From Candidatus Zhuqueibacterota bacterium (GTDB taxonomy: Bacteria > KSB1 > UBA2214): a stretch of 14,850 bases of DNA. The stretch covers positions 1-14,850 of the forward strand of contig JAKJDB010000017.1 of NCBI GenBank assembly GCA_022706175.1. The letters are read 5' to 3'. Under the pieces are notes generated by a model. The model did not search any database. It saw only the letters and a program-made list of their open reading frames with translations, and was not told the DNA's origin. The position numbers and the translations under genes are program-made. Positions 1-6,589 of this stretch are shown one piece after another; within the stretch, counting starts at the first letter, position 1; every line of letters begins with the position of its first letter.

Positions 1-52
1 CGTTCTTCACCTCAAACCATGCTCCTTTTTTCTGTGATAATGGGAGGGAGAG

Positions 53-562
53 ATGAAAACCGCAGAATACTGGATCGACAAACTGCAGCTGCAGCCGCAT
101 CCGGAGGGCGGATGGTACCGCGAGATCTATCGCAGCAGCGAGTACATCGAGGCCAAGGCGCTGCCGAAACGGTTCTCCGGGCCGCGCTGTTTCAGCACCA
201 GCATCTATTTCCTGCTGCGTGATGGGCAGCCCTCCTATCTGCATCGCATAGCGGCGGACGAGATCTGGCACTATTACTGCGGCAGCCCGCTGACCCTGTT
301 CACAATCCAGCCGCAGGGCGAAATGACCGCTGCCAGACTCGGCCCGGATCCGGAAAAGGACGAACAACTGCAACGGGTCGTGCCCGCCGGCTGCTGGTTC
401 GGCGCCAAGGTCGATGATCCAGACTCTTTTACCCTGGTCGGTTGCACCGTGGCGCCTGGATTTGACTATCGCGATTTTGAACTGGGAGACCGACTTCAGC
501 TGCTTGAACGCTATCCGCACCATCGCGCTCTGATCGAGCGGTTGACCCCTGACAAGATATGA
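53..562 (+). CDS. Cupin_5 (DUF985) family protein
   Basis: A 169-residue protein of the DUF985/cupin_5 family, small single-domain cupin beta-barrels. Some relatives bind sugar-nucleotide-like ligands, but the physiological role is generally unknown. The family signature is visible along the whole length: HPEGGWYREIYRS near residues 16-28, STSIYFLL near 48-55, LHRIAADEIWHYY near 62-74 (the cupin core with its His residues), VVPAGCWFGA near 108-117, and a C-terminal GCTVAPGFDYRDFELGDR. The length is normal for the family. The start is supported by a GGAGG Shine-Dalgarno-like run at 43-47, five bases upstream. The stop lies 23 bases before the next gene, so the two are probably co-transcribed. 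No signal peptide is seen, so it is probably cytoplasmic. The family assignment is firm; the function is unknown. Confidence 0.9.
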   Translation: MKTAEYWIDKLQLQPHPEGGWYREIYRSSEYIEAKALPKRFSGPRCFSTSIYFLLRDGQPSYLHRIAADEIWHYYCGSPLTLFTIQPQGEMTAARLGPDPEKDEQLQRVVPAGCWFGAKVDDPDSFTLVGCTVAPGFDYRDFELGDRLQLLERYPHHRALIERLTPDKI

Positions 563-585
563 CTTTATTCCATAAGGATTCCATT

Positions 586-2292
586 ATGCATCGTCGTTCG
601 TTTCTAAAACTCGCGGGCTGCATGGCCCCCTTGCTCTCCGCACAGCGTCTCGCTGCTTCGCAGAAAAAAACCGTTGAATCCGCGCAGCCGATATTCAAAA
701 CGTTGGTCGACCAAACGGACCGGCGCATTCCATCTCTGTTGCAGCGCCAGGAGACCAACCGCTCGCATCGTTGGGCCGGCGGGGTCATGGATCCGTGGGG
801 CATCCATGCGGCAGGTGAGACGGCCAGGTTCATCCGCACGTTGAGCAGCGTGGCGGTGGAACCCGCGTCGCGCTATTATCAGGATCAGCGGTTGATCGAA
901 TCTCTGCTCGCCGCGGCCCGCTATCTTGTCCGCGCTCAACATGCCGACGGCGCCATCGATCTGCACACCACTAATTTCAATTCTCCGCCGGATACCGGCT
1001 TTGTTGTTGAACATCTGGCTCTGGCCTACACCCTGCTGCAGCGCCAAGCGAATGAGAACTCTATGGAGATCCGCCGAACCCTGCAGACGTTCATGCTGCG
1101 TGCGGGCAAGACTTTGTCCACGGGCGGCATTCATACGCCCAACCATCGCTGGGTGGTCTGCATGGCGCTGGCGCGGCTGCACACGCTGTTCCCGGATCCG
1201 GCTTATCTCCGCCGCATCGATCAATGGTTGGCGGAAAAAATCGACATCGACCCGGACGGCCAATTCCATGAAAAGAGCAGCTCCATCTACAGTCCGCTCA
1301 CCGACCGCTGTCTGATCACCATGGCCCGGCTGCTGAACCGGGAAGAGCTCTTTGAGCCGGTCCGACGCAATCTGGATATGACGCTCTACTACCTGCACGC
1401 GGACGGCGAGATCGTCACCGAAGCGTCGCAACGCCAGGACCAGTACCGGCGCGGACGCATAGCGGTGTATTATTATCCCTTTCGCTACATGGCCTTGAAG
1501 GATCAGAACGGCCGCTATGCCGCACTGGTGCGAATGATGGAAGAATCTGAAGTGGAATCGATTACCGAAGCATTGCCCTACCTGCAGGAGGATCCGGGCC
1601 TGCAGGCCAAGCTGCCGGCGACACAGCCTCTGCCTGAAAACTATAGCCGCGTTTTCACACACTCTCAGCTGGCCAGGATACGTCGCGGCCAGGTCAGCGC
1701 CACGGTACTGGCGCAAAATTCTTCTTTCTTTTCCTTTCATAAAGGCTCTGCAGCCCTGGAGGCGGTGCGATTGGCCGGCGCTTTTTTCGGCAAGGGGCAG
1801 TTTAAAGGGGACGCGCTGCAGCTGAAAGACGGCCTATTCCTGCTGCAGCAGAATCTCGAGGGACCCTATTTTCAACCTCTGCCGGTCGAGCAGCTCCGGC
1901 AGGAGGGCAACTGGAGCGACAGCAATCGCCGGCTGCGTCCGCAGAGCGAGATCCAGCGTCTGCACACCCAGGTGAGCATCGCCGAAAGCGACGGCCGCTT
2001 CGAGTTGACTTTTACCATTCAGGGAACCGAGAACGTGCCGGTGGCGATTGAATTGGCATTCAGAGAGGGTGGCCGTTTGCAGGGGGTGACGGGATTGGCG
2101 GACATCGATCGCGGATACCTGTTGGAAAAAGGGATGGGGACATATTCATACGGCGAAAAGGAAATCGAATTCGGGCCCGGACTGGCTGATCACCGTTGGA
2201 CGCAGCTGCGCGGCAGTCTGCCCAAGATGAACAGCCTGAGCGTCTATCTCACCGGCTTTACGCCCTTCGTCTATCGACTGAAAATCAGCTAG
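586..2292 (+). CDS. Tat-exported putative lipoprotein with alpha/alpha-toroid-like fold (function unknown)
   Basis: A 568-residue exported protein. An ATG at 559 is also in frame, but 586 is preferred: AAGGA at 574-578 sits seven bases upstream, and the protein then begins directly with an export signal. Residues 1-25 carry the twin-arginine motif RRSFLK followed by LAGC, so the sequence has both a Tat signal and a lipobox-like Cys at position 12. Residues of roughly 40-330 are helix-rich with repeated patterns (CMALARLHTLF, HEKSSSIYSP, YYYPFRYMAL), as in six-hairpin (alpha/alpha toroid) glycosidases and heparinase-type lyases. About 350-568 looks beta-rich, like the C-terminal sandwich of such enzymes. 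By eye I cannot assign a lyase or hydrolase family, and no catalytic residues are named. It follows the cupin gene by 23 bases and overlaps the stop of the convergent HD gene by four bases. Confidence 0.8.
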   Translation: MHRRSFLKLAGCMAPLLSAQRLAASQKKTVESAQPIFKTLVDQTDRRIPSLLQRQETNRSHRWAGGVMDPWGIHAAGETARFIRTLSSVAVEPASRYYQDQRLIESLLAAARYLVRAQHADGAIDLHTTNFNSPPDTGFVVEHLALAYTLLQRQANENSMEIRRTLQTFMLRAGKTLSTGGIHTPNHRWVVCMALARLHTLFPDPAYLRRIDQWLAEKIDIDPDGQFHEKSSSIYSPLTDRCLITMARLLNREELFEPVRRNLDMTLYYLHADGEIVTEASQRQDQYRRGRIAVYYYPFRYMALKDQNGRYAALVRMMEESEVESITEALPYLQEDPGLQAKLPATQPLPENYSRVFTHSQLARIRRGQVSATVLAQNSSFFSFHKGSAALEAVRLAGAFFGKGQFKGDALQLKDGLFLLQQNLEGPYFQPLPVEQLRQEGNWSDSNRRLRPQSEIQRLHTQVSIAESDGRFELTFTIQGTENVPVAIELAFREGGRLQGVTGLADIDRGYLLEKGMGTYSYGEKEIEFGPGLADHRWTQLRGSLPKMNSLSVYLTGFTPFVYRLKIS

Positions 2293-2876
2293 GCCGGCGC
2301 AGCATCGAGCACCAGCTTGCGCTGGTAATGCTCTTCGAACAGCTCTTTCTTTTTCTCCAGCCCGGCCAGGGCCGGCGACGGGTCGCGGCCGGCGGCCAGA
2401 CGAATACGGACGTGCGCATTCGCGGGCGTGCAGGTGATGCGTTTGACGCGGCCGTCATGCAGACGGTCCAAACCGTCGGCCAGACGAAGAAGCGCTGCCA
2501 GACAAATGACCGATTCCCGGCGTTTCGACGACAGCCGGGCAAAGTGACGGTGTTTGCTGCGGGGCGCTGATTTGCGATGATATCGTGCGATATTGGCGAT
2601 GATCAAAGCCTCTTCATCGCTCCAGCCCGGCAACCGTTCGTGCAGGATCAGCCTCAGACTGGCTTTATGATGCGCCTGGCCGGCCTGCGACCATCCGATA
2701 TCGTGCAACAGGGCGGCGGCCTCCAGCCATTGCCGCTCCAGCGCGCTCAATCCATGCAGCGCCTGAAGCTGATCGAACAGCTCCAGCGCCAGTTTGCACA
2801 CGTGGCGGCTGTGCGCCTCCTCGCCATCATAACGGCGCATAAGACGAAACACGCCTTCCATGCGTTTATCTCCCAT
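2289..2876 (-). CDS. HD-domain protein homologous to the C-terminal half of exopolyphosphatase
   Basis: A 195-residue protein matching the HD-like region that follows the actin-like domains in full-length Ppx/GppA proteins. Visible motifs are HSRHV (residues 22-26), AAALLHDIGW (53-62, with the HD pair His58-Asp59), an HHK at about 69-71, IANIARYHRK, and LAALLRLADGLDR, which supplies a late Asp. The metal-ligand pattern of HD phosphohydrolases therefore looks intact. The start at 2876 is preferred over longer in-frame versions because AGGAGG (minus strand, 2884-2889) lies seven bases upstream and the start shares one base with the ppx stop (TGATG). It is the last gene of the five-gene operon and very likely translationally coupled to ppx. 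It could act on the same phosphate substrate as Ppx or regulate it; that part is inference. Confidence 0.85.
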   Translation of the reverse strand: MGDKRMEGVFRLMRRYDGEEAHSRHVCKLALELFDQLQALHGLSALERQWLEAAALLHDIGWSQAGQAHHKASLRLILHERLPGWSDEEALIIANIARYHRKSAPRSKHRHFARLSSKRRESVICLAALLRLADGLDRLHDGRVKRITCTPANAHVRIRLAAGRDPSPALAGLEKKKELFEEHYQRKLVLDAAPA

Positions 2877-3787
2877 CACTGCCCCTCCTGCAAAAGAACG
2901 CCATACAGCAGATCCGCCAGGCTGATGCGCATTCCGGTCAGTTGCCAATAGGACATGATCGCCTCCAGGATCACCGCACCGGCGAGAATGACATCGGCGC
3001 GCAATGGATGGAGCCCGATCATCTTTTGCCGCTCCGGGATGGAGCGCGCAGCCAACTGGTGCAGAACCGCGGCCAGTTCCTCCTGCGTTAACAAATAGCC
3101 GTGAATTTTTTCCGGTGCGTGCAGCGGCGTCCTGGTGGCCATCATGGCCAGTGTGGTGGCCGTACCTCCGCACGCCAGGCCCTGTTTGGGGCGTGCCACA
3201 TCGTAGAACCTGCGGTCGAGTTCCTGCCGACAATAACGACGGGCCTCAACCACCGCCTGTTCCACAGGGCGCTCTGGTAAAAAACAGGTCTCGGTCAACC
3301 TCCGGCTGCCGAGCGGCAGACTGGCTGCCAGCCGCATGTGTTCGCGTCGGCCCATGACGAACTCGGCGCTGCCGCCGCCGATGTCGCAGACCAGGGCTTC
3401 ACACTCGCCGGGCTGGTCATGCAGCGCGCCGATAAAGGACAGGTACGCCTCTGTTTCACCGGTCACAACGCGCACCTGAAAACCGGTCTCCTGCGCAATC
3501 TTTTGCAGAAAATAAGCTTGATTGGAGGCCTCACGCGTGGCGCTGGTGGCGATGACGTAATAGGCTTCGACGCCGTACGCTTGCGCCAGGGAACGATACT
3601 CAGCCAGCGCCTTTACCACCCGCGTCATCGCTTCTTCGGACAGGGCGCCGCTTCGGCTCAGGGCCTCGCCGAGCCTGGTGATGCGCTCAGCAGCGTACAG
3701 AGGCGTGAGGGTGTGATCCGGATTGACTTCTGCCACCAGCAGGCGGGTTGAATTCGTGCCGATGTCGATGGAAGCCTTGCGAGCCAT
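2876..3787 (-). CDS. ppx: Ppx/GppA-family exopolyphosphatase/guanosine pentaphosphatase, short form
   Basis: A 303-residue protein of the ASKHA-fold Ppx/GppA family, whose members remove terminal phosphates from polyphosphate or hydrolyse pppGpp. The nucleotide/phosphate loops are present: DIGTNSTRLLVAEV at residues 8-21, TSATREASN at 81-89, TGETEA at 109-114 (the region of the family's catalytic glutamate), CDIGGGSAEFVMG at 134-146, and GLACGGTATTLAMM in the second domain. It corresponds to domains I-II of the E. coli enzyme (about 500 residues); the C-terminal HD part is encoded by the next gene. The start at 3787 sits right before the first motif, but no clear Shine-Dalgarno is seen, so translation may depend on coupling to the 113-residue gene 30 bases upstream. 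Sequence alone does not separate Ppx from GppA activity. Confidence 0.92.
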   Translation of the reverse strand: MARKASIDIGTNSTRLLVAEVNPDHTLTPLYAAERITRLGEALSRSGALSEEAMTRVVKALAEYRSLAQAYGVEAYYVIATSATREASNQAYFLQKIAQETGFQVRVVTGETEAYLSFIGALHDQPGECEALVCDIGGGSAEFVMGRREHMRLAASLPLGSRRLTETCFLPERPVEQAVVEARRYCRQELDRRFYDVARPKQGLACGGTATTLAMMATRTPLHAPEKIHGYLLTQEELAAVLHQLAARSIPERQKMIGLHPLRADVILAGAVILEAIMSYWQLTGMRISLADLLYGVLLQEGQ

Positions 3788-3817
3788 AGGCAGACCGGTA
3801 AAGCCGCCCCCGAAAGG

Positions 3818-4159
3818 TCAGCTCAATCCCAGTTGTTCGGCGATCTCGGCCACCAGCTCGTCAATGCGGCGGATGTCTTTCAGCCGGCCCTTCTGGGGCT
3901 TGAGCTTGACCTGCTGGACCGCCTTGATCAGTGTCTGCCATTCGCGGCGGCTCTTTTTGCCGCACAATAGATCCTCGCTGTCCTTGGCCGAAAGGCTGTT
4001 GACGCACGCAACCAGGACAGCCTCCACGTTGGCCTGATAGCGGGTGGTGATGTCGTGAAACTGCCCACGCAGGGAAGCCAGTTCACGGGCCAGCAAAAGG
4101 CAGGAGGATTCCTGATCATCCGTTTTGCAGGATGCGTCGCTCTTTTTTTTAGTTGCCAT
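3818..4159 (-). CDS. Conserved-position small protein of unknown function (113 aa)
   Basis: A 113-residue, soluble, charged and probably mostly helical protein that I do not recognise. It has a Lys/Ser-rich start (MATKKKSD), a heptad-like stretch around residues 20-50 (ARELASLRGQFHDITTRYQA), a basic middle (GKKSRREWQTLIKAV and QVKLKPQKGRLKDIRR), and an acidic helix to the end. Three Cys occur in the first half. There are no membrane segments and no signal peptide. It is supported as a real gene because it fills the space between the second kinase-like gene (nine-base gap) and ppx (30-base gap) on the same strand. A GAGG (minus strand, 4167-4170) also lies seven bases before the start and overlaps the upstream stop codon. 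It may be a partner or adaptor for the neighbouring enzymes; that is inference only. Confidence 0.7.
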   Translation of the reverse strand: MATKKKSDASCKTDDQESSCLLLARELASLRGQFHDITTRYQANVEAVLVACVNSLSAKDSEDLLCGKKSRREWQTLIKAVQQVKLKPQKGRLKDIRRIDELVAEIAEQLGLS

Positions 4160-4168
4160 GACCGAGCC

Positions 4169-4849
4169 TCAAATATTTAAAATCACTTCCACCTTTTTCT
4201 GCAGATCCATGGCGATCGCTTTCGCCGAACGGTTGCCGTTGATCACTTCAAAATGGTACATCTCTTTCATCTTTTGGAATTCGGCTTTCATGCGGCGCTG
4301 ATATTTGATAAAGCTGTCGAAAATATCGCGCGACATGCGCACATCCATGCCCGATTCCCAGTAATCCAGAGAATCTTTTTTCTGAAAAGTCCGTTCGATG
4401 AGAAAACTCGGTGAAACGTTCAGATAGAACACCGCGTCCGGAACCAGGGCCAGGGAATAGATCGTCTGCAGCCAGCCCGGATCGCTGCCGCGCAGGATAT
4501 CGCGGGCCATCAAAGTGTAGATGTAACGATCAGCCAGCACGATGAATCCGGCGCGCAACGCCGGAATGATGTTGTTCTCCAACTGGTCCATAAAATCCGT
4601 CGCATAAAAAAGAGAGAGCGTGCCCTGGCTGAGGACATTGCCCTGCATCGCCTGTTCCAGCTCCGCGCTGACCAGGTTCGATCGCTTCAGACCGACGTTG
4701 ACCGTGCCGTAGCCGCGGCCTTCGAGAAAATCGGTCAAAAGCCGTATCTGCGTGGAGCGGCCGCTGCCGTCCGCGCCTTCGATCACGATCAGCTTGCCGG
4801 TCAGATCATCGGCATTGACGTTCGGTATGCCTTTTCCGTAAAATTTCAT
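4169..4849 (-). CDS. Thymidylate-kinase-like P-loop protein B (Walker A Lys replaced by Arg)
   Basis: A 226-residue protein of the thymidylate kinase fold. The P-loop is GADGSGRST at residues 25-33: the invariant Walker A Lys is Arg31, codon CGC on the minus strand. A DRY motif is kept at 107-109. The REPGGT loop of canonical dTMP kinases is absent (VGLKRSNL instead), and the usual ADR that supplies the thymine-contacting Arg reads TDF (84-86). It shares with its upstream paralogue the motifs ARDxxRG after DRY, and YxE(A/S)GMD (163-169) in the LID region. It starts inside the end of that paralogue (ATGA overlap), with AAGGAG six bases upstream (minus strand, 4856-4861). Length is normal for Tmk (about 205-230). 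It may be a degenerate or regulatory subunit pairing with protein A, or a kinase using a different substrate. A housekeeping dTMP kinase role seems unlikely. Confidence 0.87.
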   Translation of the reverse strand: MKFYGKGIPNVNADDLTGKLIVIEGADGSGRSTQIRLLTDFLEGRGYGTVNVGLKRSNLVSAELEQAMQGNVLSQGTLSLFYATDFMDQLENNIIPALRAGFIVLADRYIYTLMARDILRGSDPGWLQTIYSLALVPDAVFYLNVSPSFLIERTFQKKDSLDYWESGMDVRMSRDIFDSFIKYQRRMKAEFQKMKEMYHFEVINGNRSAKAIAMDLQKKVEVILNI

Positions 4850-5538
4850 AGGCCGCTCCTTGCCCGATGCTTAAAAGCCGGAAGATCCACTTTTTCCTTG
4901 ACGATCTCGCGCACGGTATGCTGCTGCACGTCCACAGGCAGAGACGCATCGATGGAGATAAAGTCAAACTCTTTGATCATCCGGCTGTACTTTTCATGGA
5001 TCATGCCCTGAAACAGACGAAAGCTCTGATACGGATCGGTGGATAATCCCAGATCCATGCCGGCTTCATGATATTTCAGCGTCGGGCGGCCCTCGAGAAT
5101 GCGATTGATGGCGATCTCGGGCGGCAGATTGAAATAAAAGGTGATGTCCGGCAGCGACGCGAAACTGTAGAGATTGCGCACCCACTCTGGATCGCAGCCA
5201 CGCGCCGCATCGCGGGCAAAGGCGGTGAACATGTACCTGTCTGCCAGCACGAGATACCCGGCGCACAACAACGGCCAGATCTGGCGTTCATAACGATCGG
5301 CGAAATCAGTGCAATGAATCAGCGAAAACGTAGTGGGCGTCAGCAGATTGAGCTTCTTGCCTTTTTTGGTGGCGTTTTTTACCAGCACCGAAGAATTCCA
5401 TTCGGTAAAAAAAACCTTATACCCTTCCAGCTCCAACCACCGCTTGAGCAGATAAACCTGGGTGGATTTTCCGGAACCGTCCAACCCTTCGACAGCGATC
5501 AGCCGTCCTTTACAGTTATGTTTGGTGATAAGATTCAT
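4846..5538 (-). CDS. Thymidylate-kinase-like P-loop protein A (intact Walker A)
   Basis: A 230-residue thymidylate-kinase-fold protein and probable first gene of the five-gene operon. The P-loop GLDGSGKST at residues 18-26 is intact (Lys24), and DRY lies at 100-102, so phosphoryl transfer from a nucleoside triphosphate is plausible. Unlike canonical dTMP kinases, the loop after the second strand reads TEWNSS rather than REPGGT, and TDF (77-79) replaces ADR, losing the Arg that contacts the thymine base. ARDAARG follows DRY, and YHEAGMD occurs at 156-162; both are shared with the downstream paralogue and differ from ordinary Tmk. It overlaps that paralogue by four bases. The Shine-Dalgarno is weak (a GGGATGAG-like run). 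Databases would probably call it dTMP kinase; the substrate is doubtful. Alternatives include another (d)NMP or a polyphosphate-linked kinase (PPK2 enzymes share this fold). Confidence 0.88.
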   Translation of the reverse strand: MNLITKHNCKGRLIAVEGLDGSGKSTQVYLLKRWLELEGYKVFFTEWNSSVLVKNATKKGKKLNLLTPTTFSLIHCTDFADRYERQIWPLLCAGYLVLADRYMFTAFARDAARGCDPEWVRNLYSFASLPDITFYFNLPPEIAINRILEGRPTLKYHEAGMDLGLSTDPYQSFRLFQGMIHEKYSRMIKEFDFISIDASLPVDVQQHTVREIVKEKVDLPAFKHRARSGL

Positions 5539-5562
5539 GGCTCATCCCGGTTTACGGTACCC

Positions 5563-5591
5563 TGTTCATGGTAAGATAAAATTTTTATGCC
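5563..5591 (-). promoter_or_regulatory. Weak sigma-70-like promoter candidate for the kinase-like/ppx operon
   Basis: Read on the minus strand upstream of protein A, TTGCTT and TATCTT are separated by 17 bases, within an AT-rich island (AAAAATTTT). The hexamers match the consensus only 3/6 and 4/6. The position, about 25-50 bases before the start codon, is sensible, and this is the only AT-rich stretch in the 130-base gap. The coordinates are approximate. Confidence 0.25.
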
Positions 5592-5623
5592 TCGGAAGCA
5601 AGAGAATTTGAATCCGTATCCGC

Positions 5624-5654
5624 CGTTTGAACGGCAAACGCAGGGGCAACCCCT
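5624..5654. other. Two adjacent small hairpins between operon start and isomerase stop
   Basis: CGTTTG (5624-5629) pairs with CAAACG (5635-5640) around a five-base loop, and AGGGG (5642-5646) pairs with CCCCT (5650-5654) around three bases. They lie just downstream of the minus-strand isomerase stop. Neither is followed by a T-run on that strand, so an intrinsic terminator is not shown. They may be a boundary structure or an operator, or they may be chance. Confidence 0.3.
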
Positions 5655-5668
5655 CGGCGGGCCCTGTT

Positions 5669-6493
5669 TCAGCCGTTCAGCCGGTTGAGCAGCTCCACCC
5701 CTTTTTGCATGTCCAGCAGTTGCTGGTCGCCGACGATCTCCCGCTCGATGGTCAGTGGTCCGGTATAGCCGATCTCACTCAGCACTTGAATAAACGCCGC
5801 CATATCCACATCGCCGTCGCCCAGCGGAACCTCCCGGCCCCACTCTTTCCCCGGACGAGCCGCCCATTTGGCGTCCTTGCAATGCACGCTCTTGACCAGC
5901 GGCCCCAACAGCTTGAGGGCAGGCAGGGGTTCGCCGCAACCGTACAGGATCATGTTGGCCGGGTCGAAATTGACCGCCAGATTGGGCCGGTCCACGTCGG
6001 CGATAAACCTGATCAGCTCCTGAGCCGTTTCCTGTCCGGTTTCCAAGTGCAGCCGCTGATTGTTCTTATTGCAATGATCGCACAGCTCCCGGGTTGTGGC
6101 GACCATGGCGTGATACTGCGGGGAATCGAGATCATCACCGATAAAGCCGATGTGCAGCGCAACAGCCGGCACCCCCAGATCTGCGGCAAAATCAGAGATC
6201 TCTTTGGCCTCGATCAGACGCTGGGACCGGGTCGCCGGCGGCACCAGGCCCACGGTCGCAGCCACGGTGGGGATATCGGCATAGCTCTCGCCGGCAAAGC
6301 CGCAGAACACCACGGTGATCTGCATACCCGCCTCTTCAAACCGGCGGGCCAACTCCTTTGCCGAGGAGCCGTCGCGCCGGCTGGGCGCCAGTATCTGCGC
6401 GGTGGGTATGGACAGCTGCCGGCCGGCCTGCAAACGGGCGGGCAATGCTTCATCACACACCATGAACAACCCCAAGGGACGCTGGAGCGACAT
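5669..6493 (-). CDS. Sugar phosphate isomerase/epimerase-like TIM-barrel protein
   Basis: A 274-residue protein of the AP-endonuclease-2-like TIM barrel superfamily (sugar phosphate isomerases/epimerases, xylose isomerase-like). Features seen are VVFCGFAGESYADIP near 60, an AVALHIGF strand near 130 with a His, LHLETGQET near 168 with the expected Glu, LAVNFDPANMILYG with the metal-binding Asp, SVHCKDAKW with a His and Asp, PLGDGDVDMAAFI, and the C-terminal GPLTIEREI with a Glu. These match the usual Glu/Asp/His/Glu metal site, so it is probably an active cytoplasmic enzyme; the sugar substrate cannot be deduced. The start is firm: AAGGAGGT on the minus strand (6498-6505) lies four bases upstream. 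It is transcribed divergently from the flippase-like gene, with 96 bases between them. It is separated from the ppx operon by 130 bases holding two hairpins, so it is probably a separate unit. Confidence 0.9.
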   Translation of the reverse strand: MSLQRPLGLFMVCDEALPARLQAGRQLSIPTAQILAPSRRDGSSAKELARRFEEAGMQITVVFCGFAGESYADIPTVAATVGLVPPATRSQRLIEAKEISDFAADLGVPAVALHIGFIGDDLDSPQYHAMVATTRELCDHCNKNNQRLHLETGQETAQELIRFIADVDRPNLAVNFDPANMILYGCGEPLPALKLLGPLVKSVHCKDAKWAARPGKEWGREVPLGDGDVDMAAFIQVLSEIGYTGPLTIEREIVGDQQLLDMQKGVELLNRLNG

Positions 6494-6589
6494 AGGGACC
6501 TCCTTCCATTATTCGCTTTGCATAATCTTGAATTGTTGCTACCTTAAGCCAGCCAAACCAATGTTCTGCGTTTTGCCGGAGCTCTTTTC

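Noticed and set aside
1..52. Possible end of an upstream gene or a regulatory site at the left edge
   Set aside because: Only 52 bases are available; apart from the GGAGG before the cupin gene nothing supportable is seen.
559..585. Alternative start nine codons upstream for the Tat lipoprotein, with ATGA overlap to the cupin stop
   Set aside because: It would place MTLFHKDSI before a classic Tat signal and has a poorer ribosome site than the ATG at 586.
604..1740. Long minus-strand open frame (378 codons) opposite the Tat lipoprotein gene
   Set aside because: It lies entirely antisense to a gene with clear coding features, has low-complexity Arg/Gln-rich composition, and shows no family motifs.
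2877..3233. Longer N-terminus for the HD protein within the ppx gene
   Set aside because: The extension is an out-of-frame reading of ppx; the AGGAGG and TGATG junction fix the start at 2876.
2289..5538. Toxin-antitoxin or phage-defence reading of the kinase-like/ppx operon
   Set aside because: No nuclease, protease, membrane effector or sensor domain is visible, and nearby genes are not mobile; a phosphate or nucleotide metabolism role fits better.
5627..6547. 306-codon plus-strand frame opposite the isomerase gene
   Set aside because: A shadow of a convincing TIM-barrel gene with a strong Shine-Dalgarno on the other strand; its composition is rich in His, Gln and Arg, as GC-rich antisense frames usually are.
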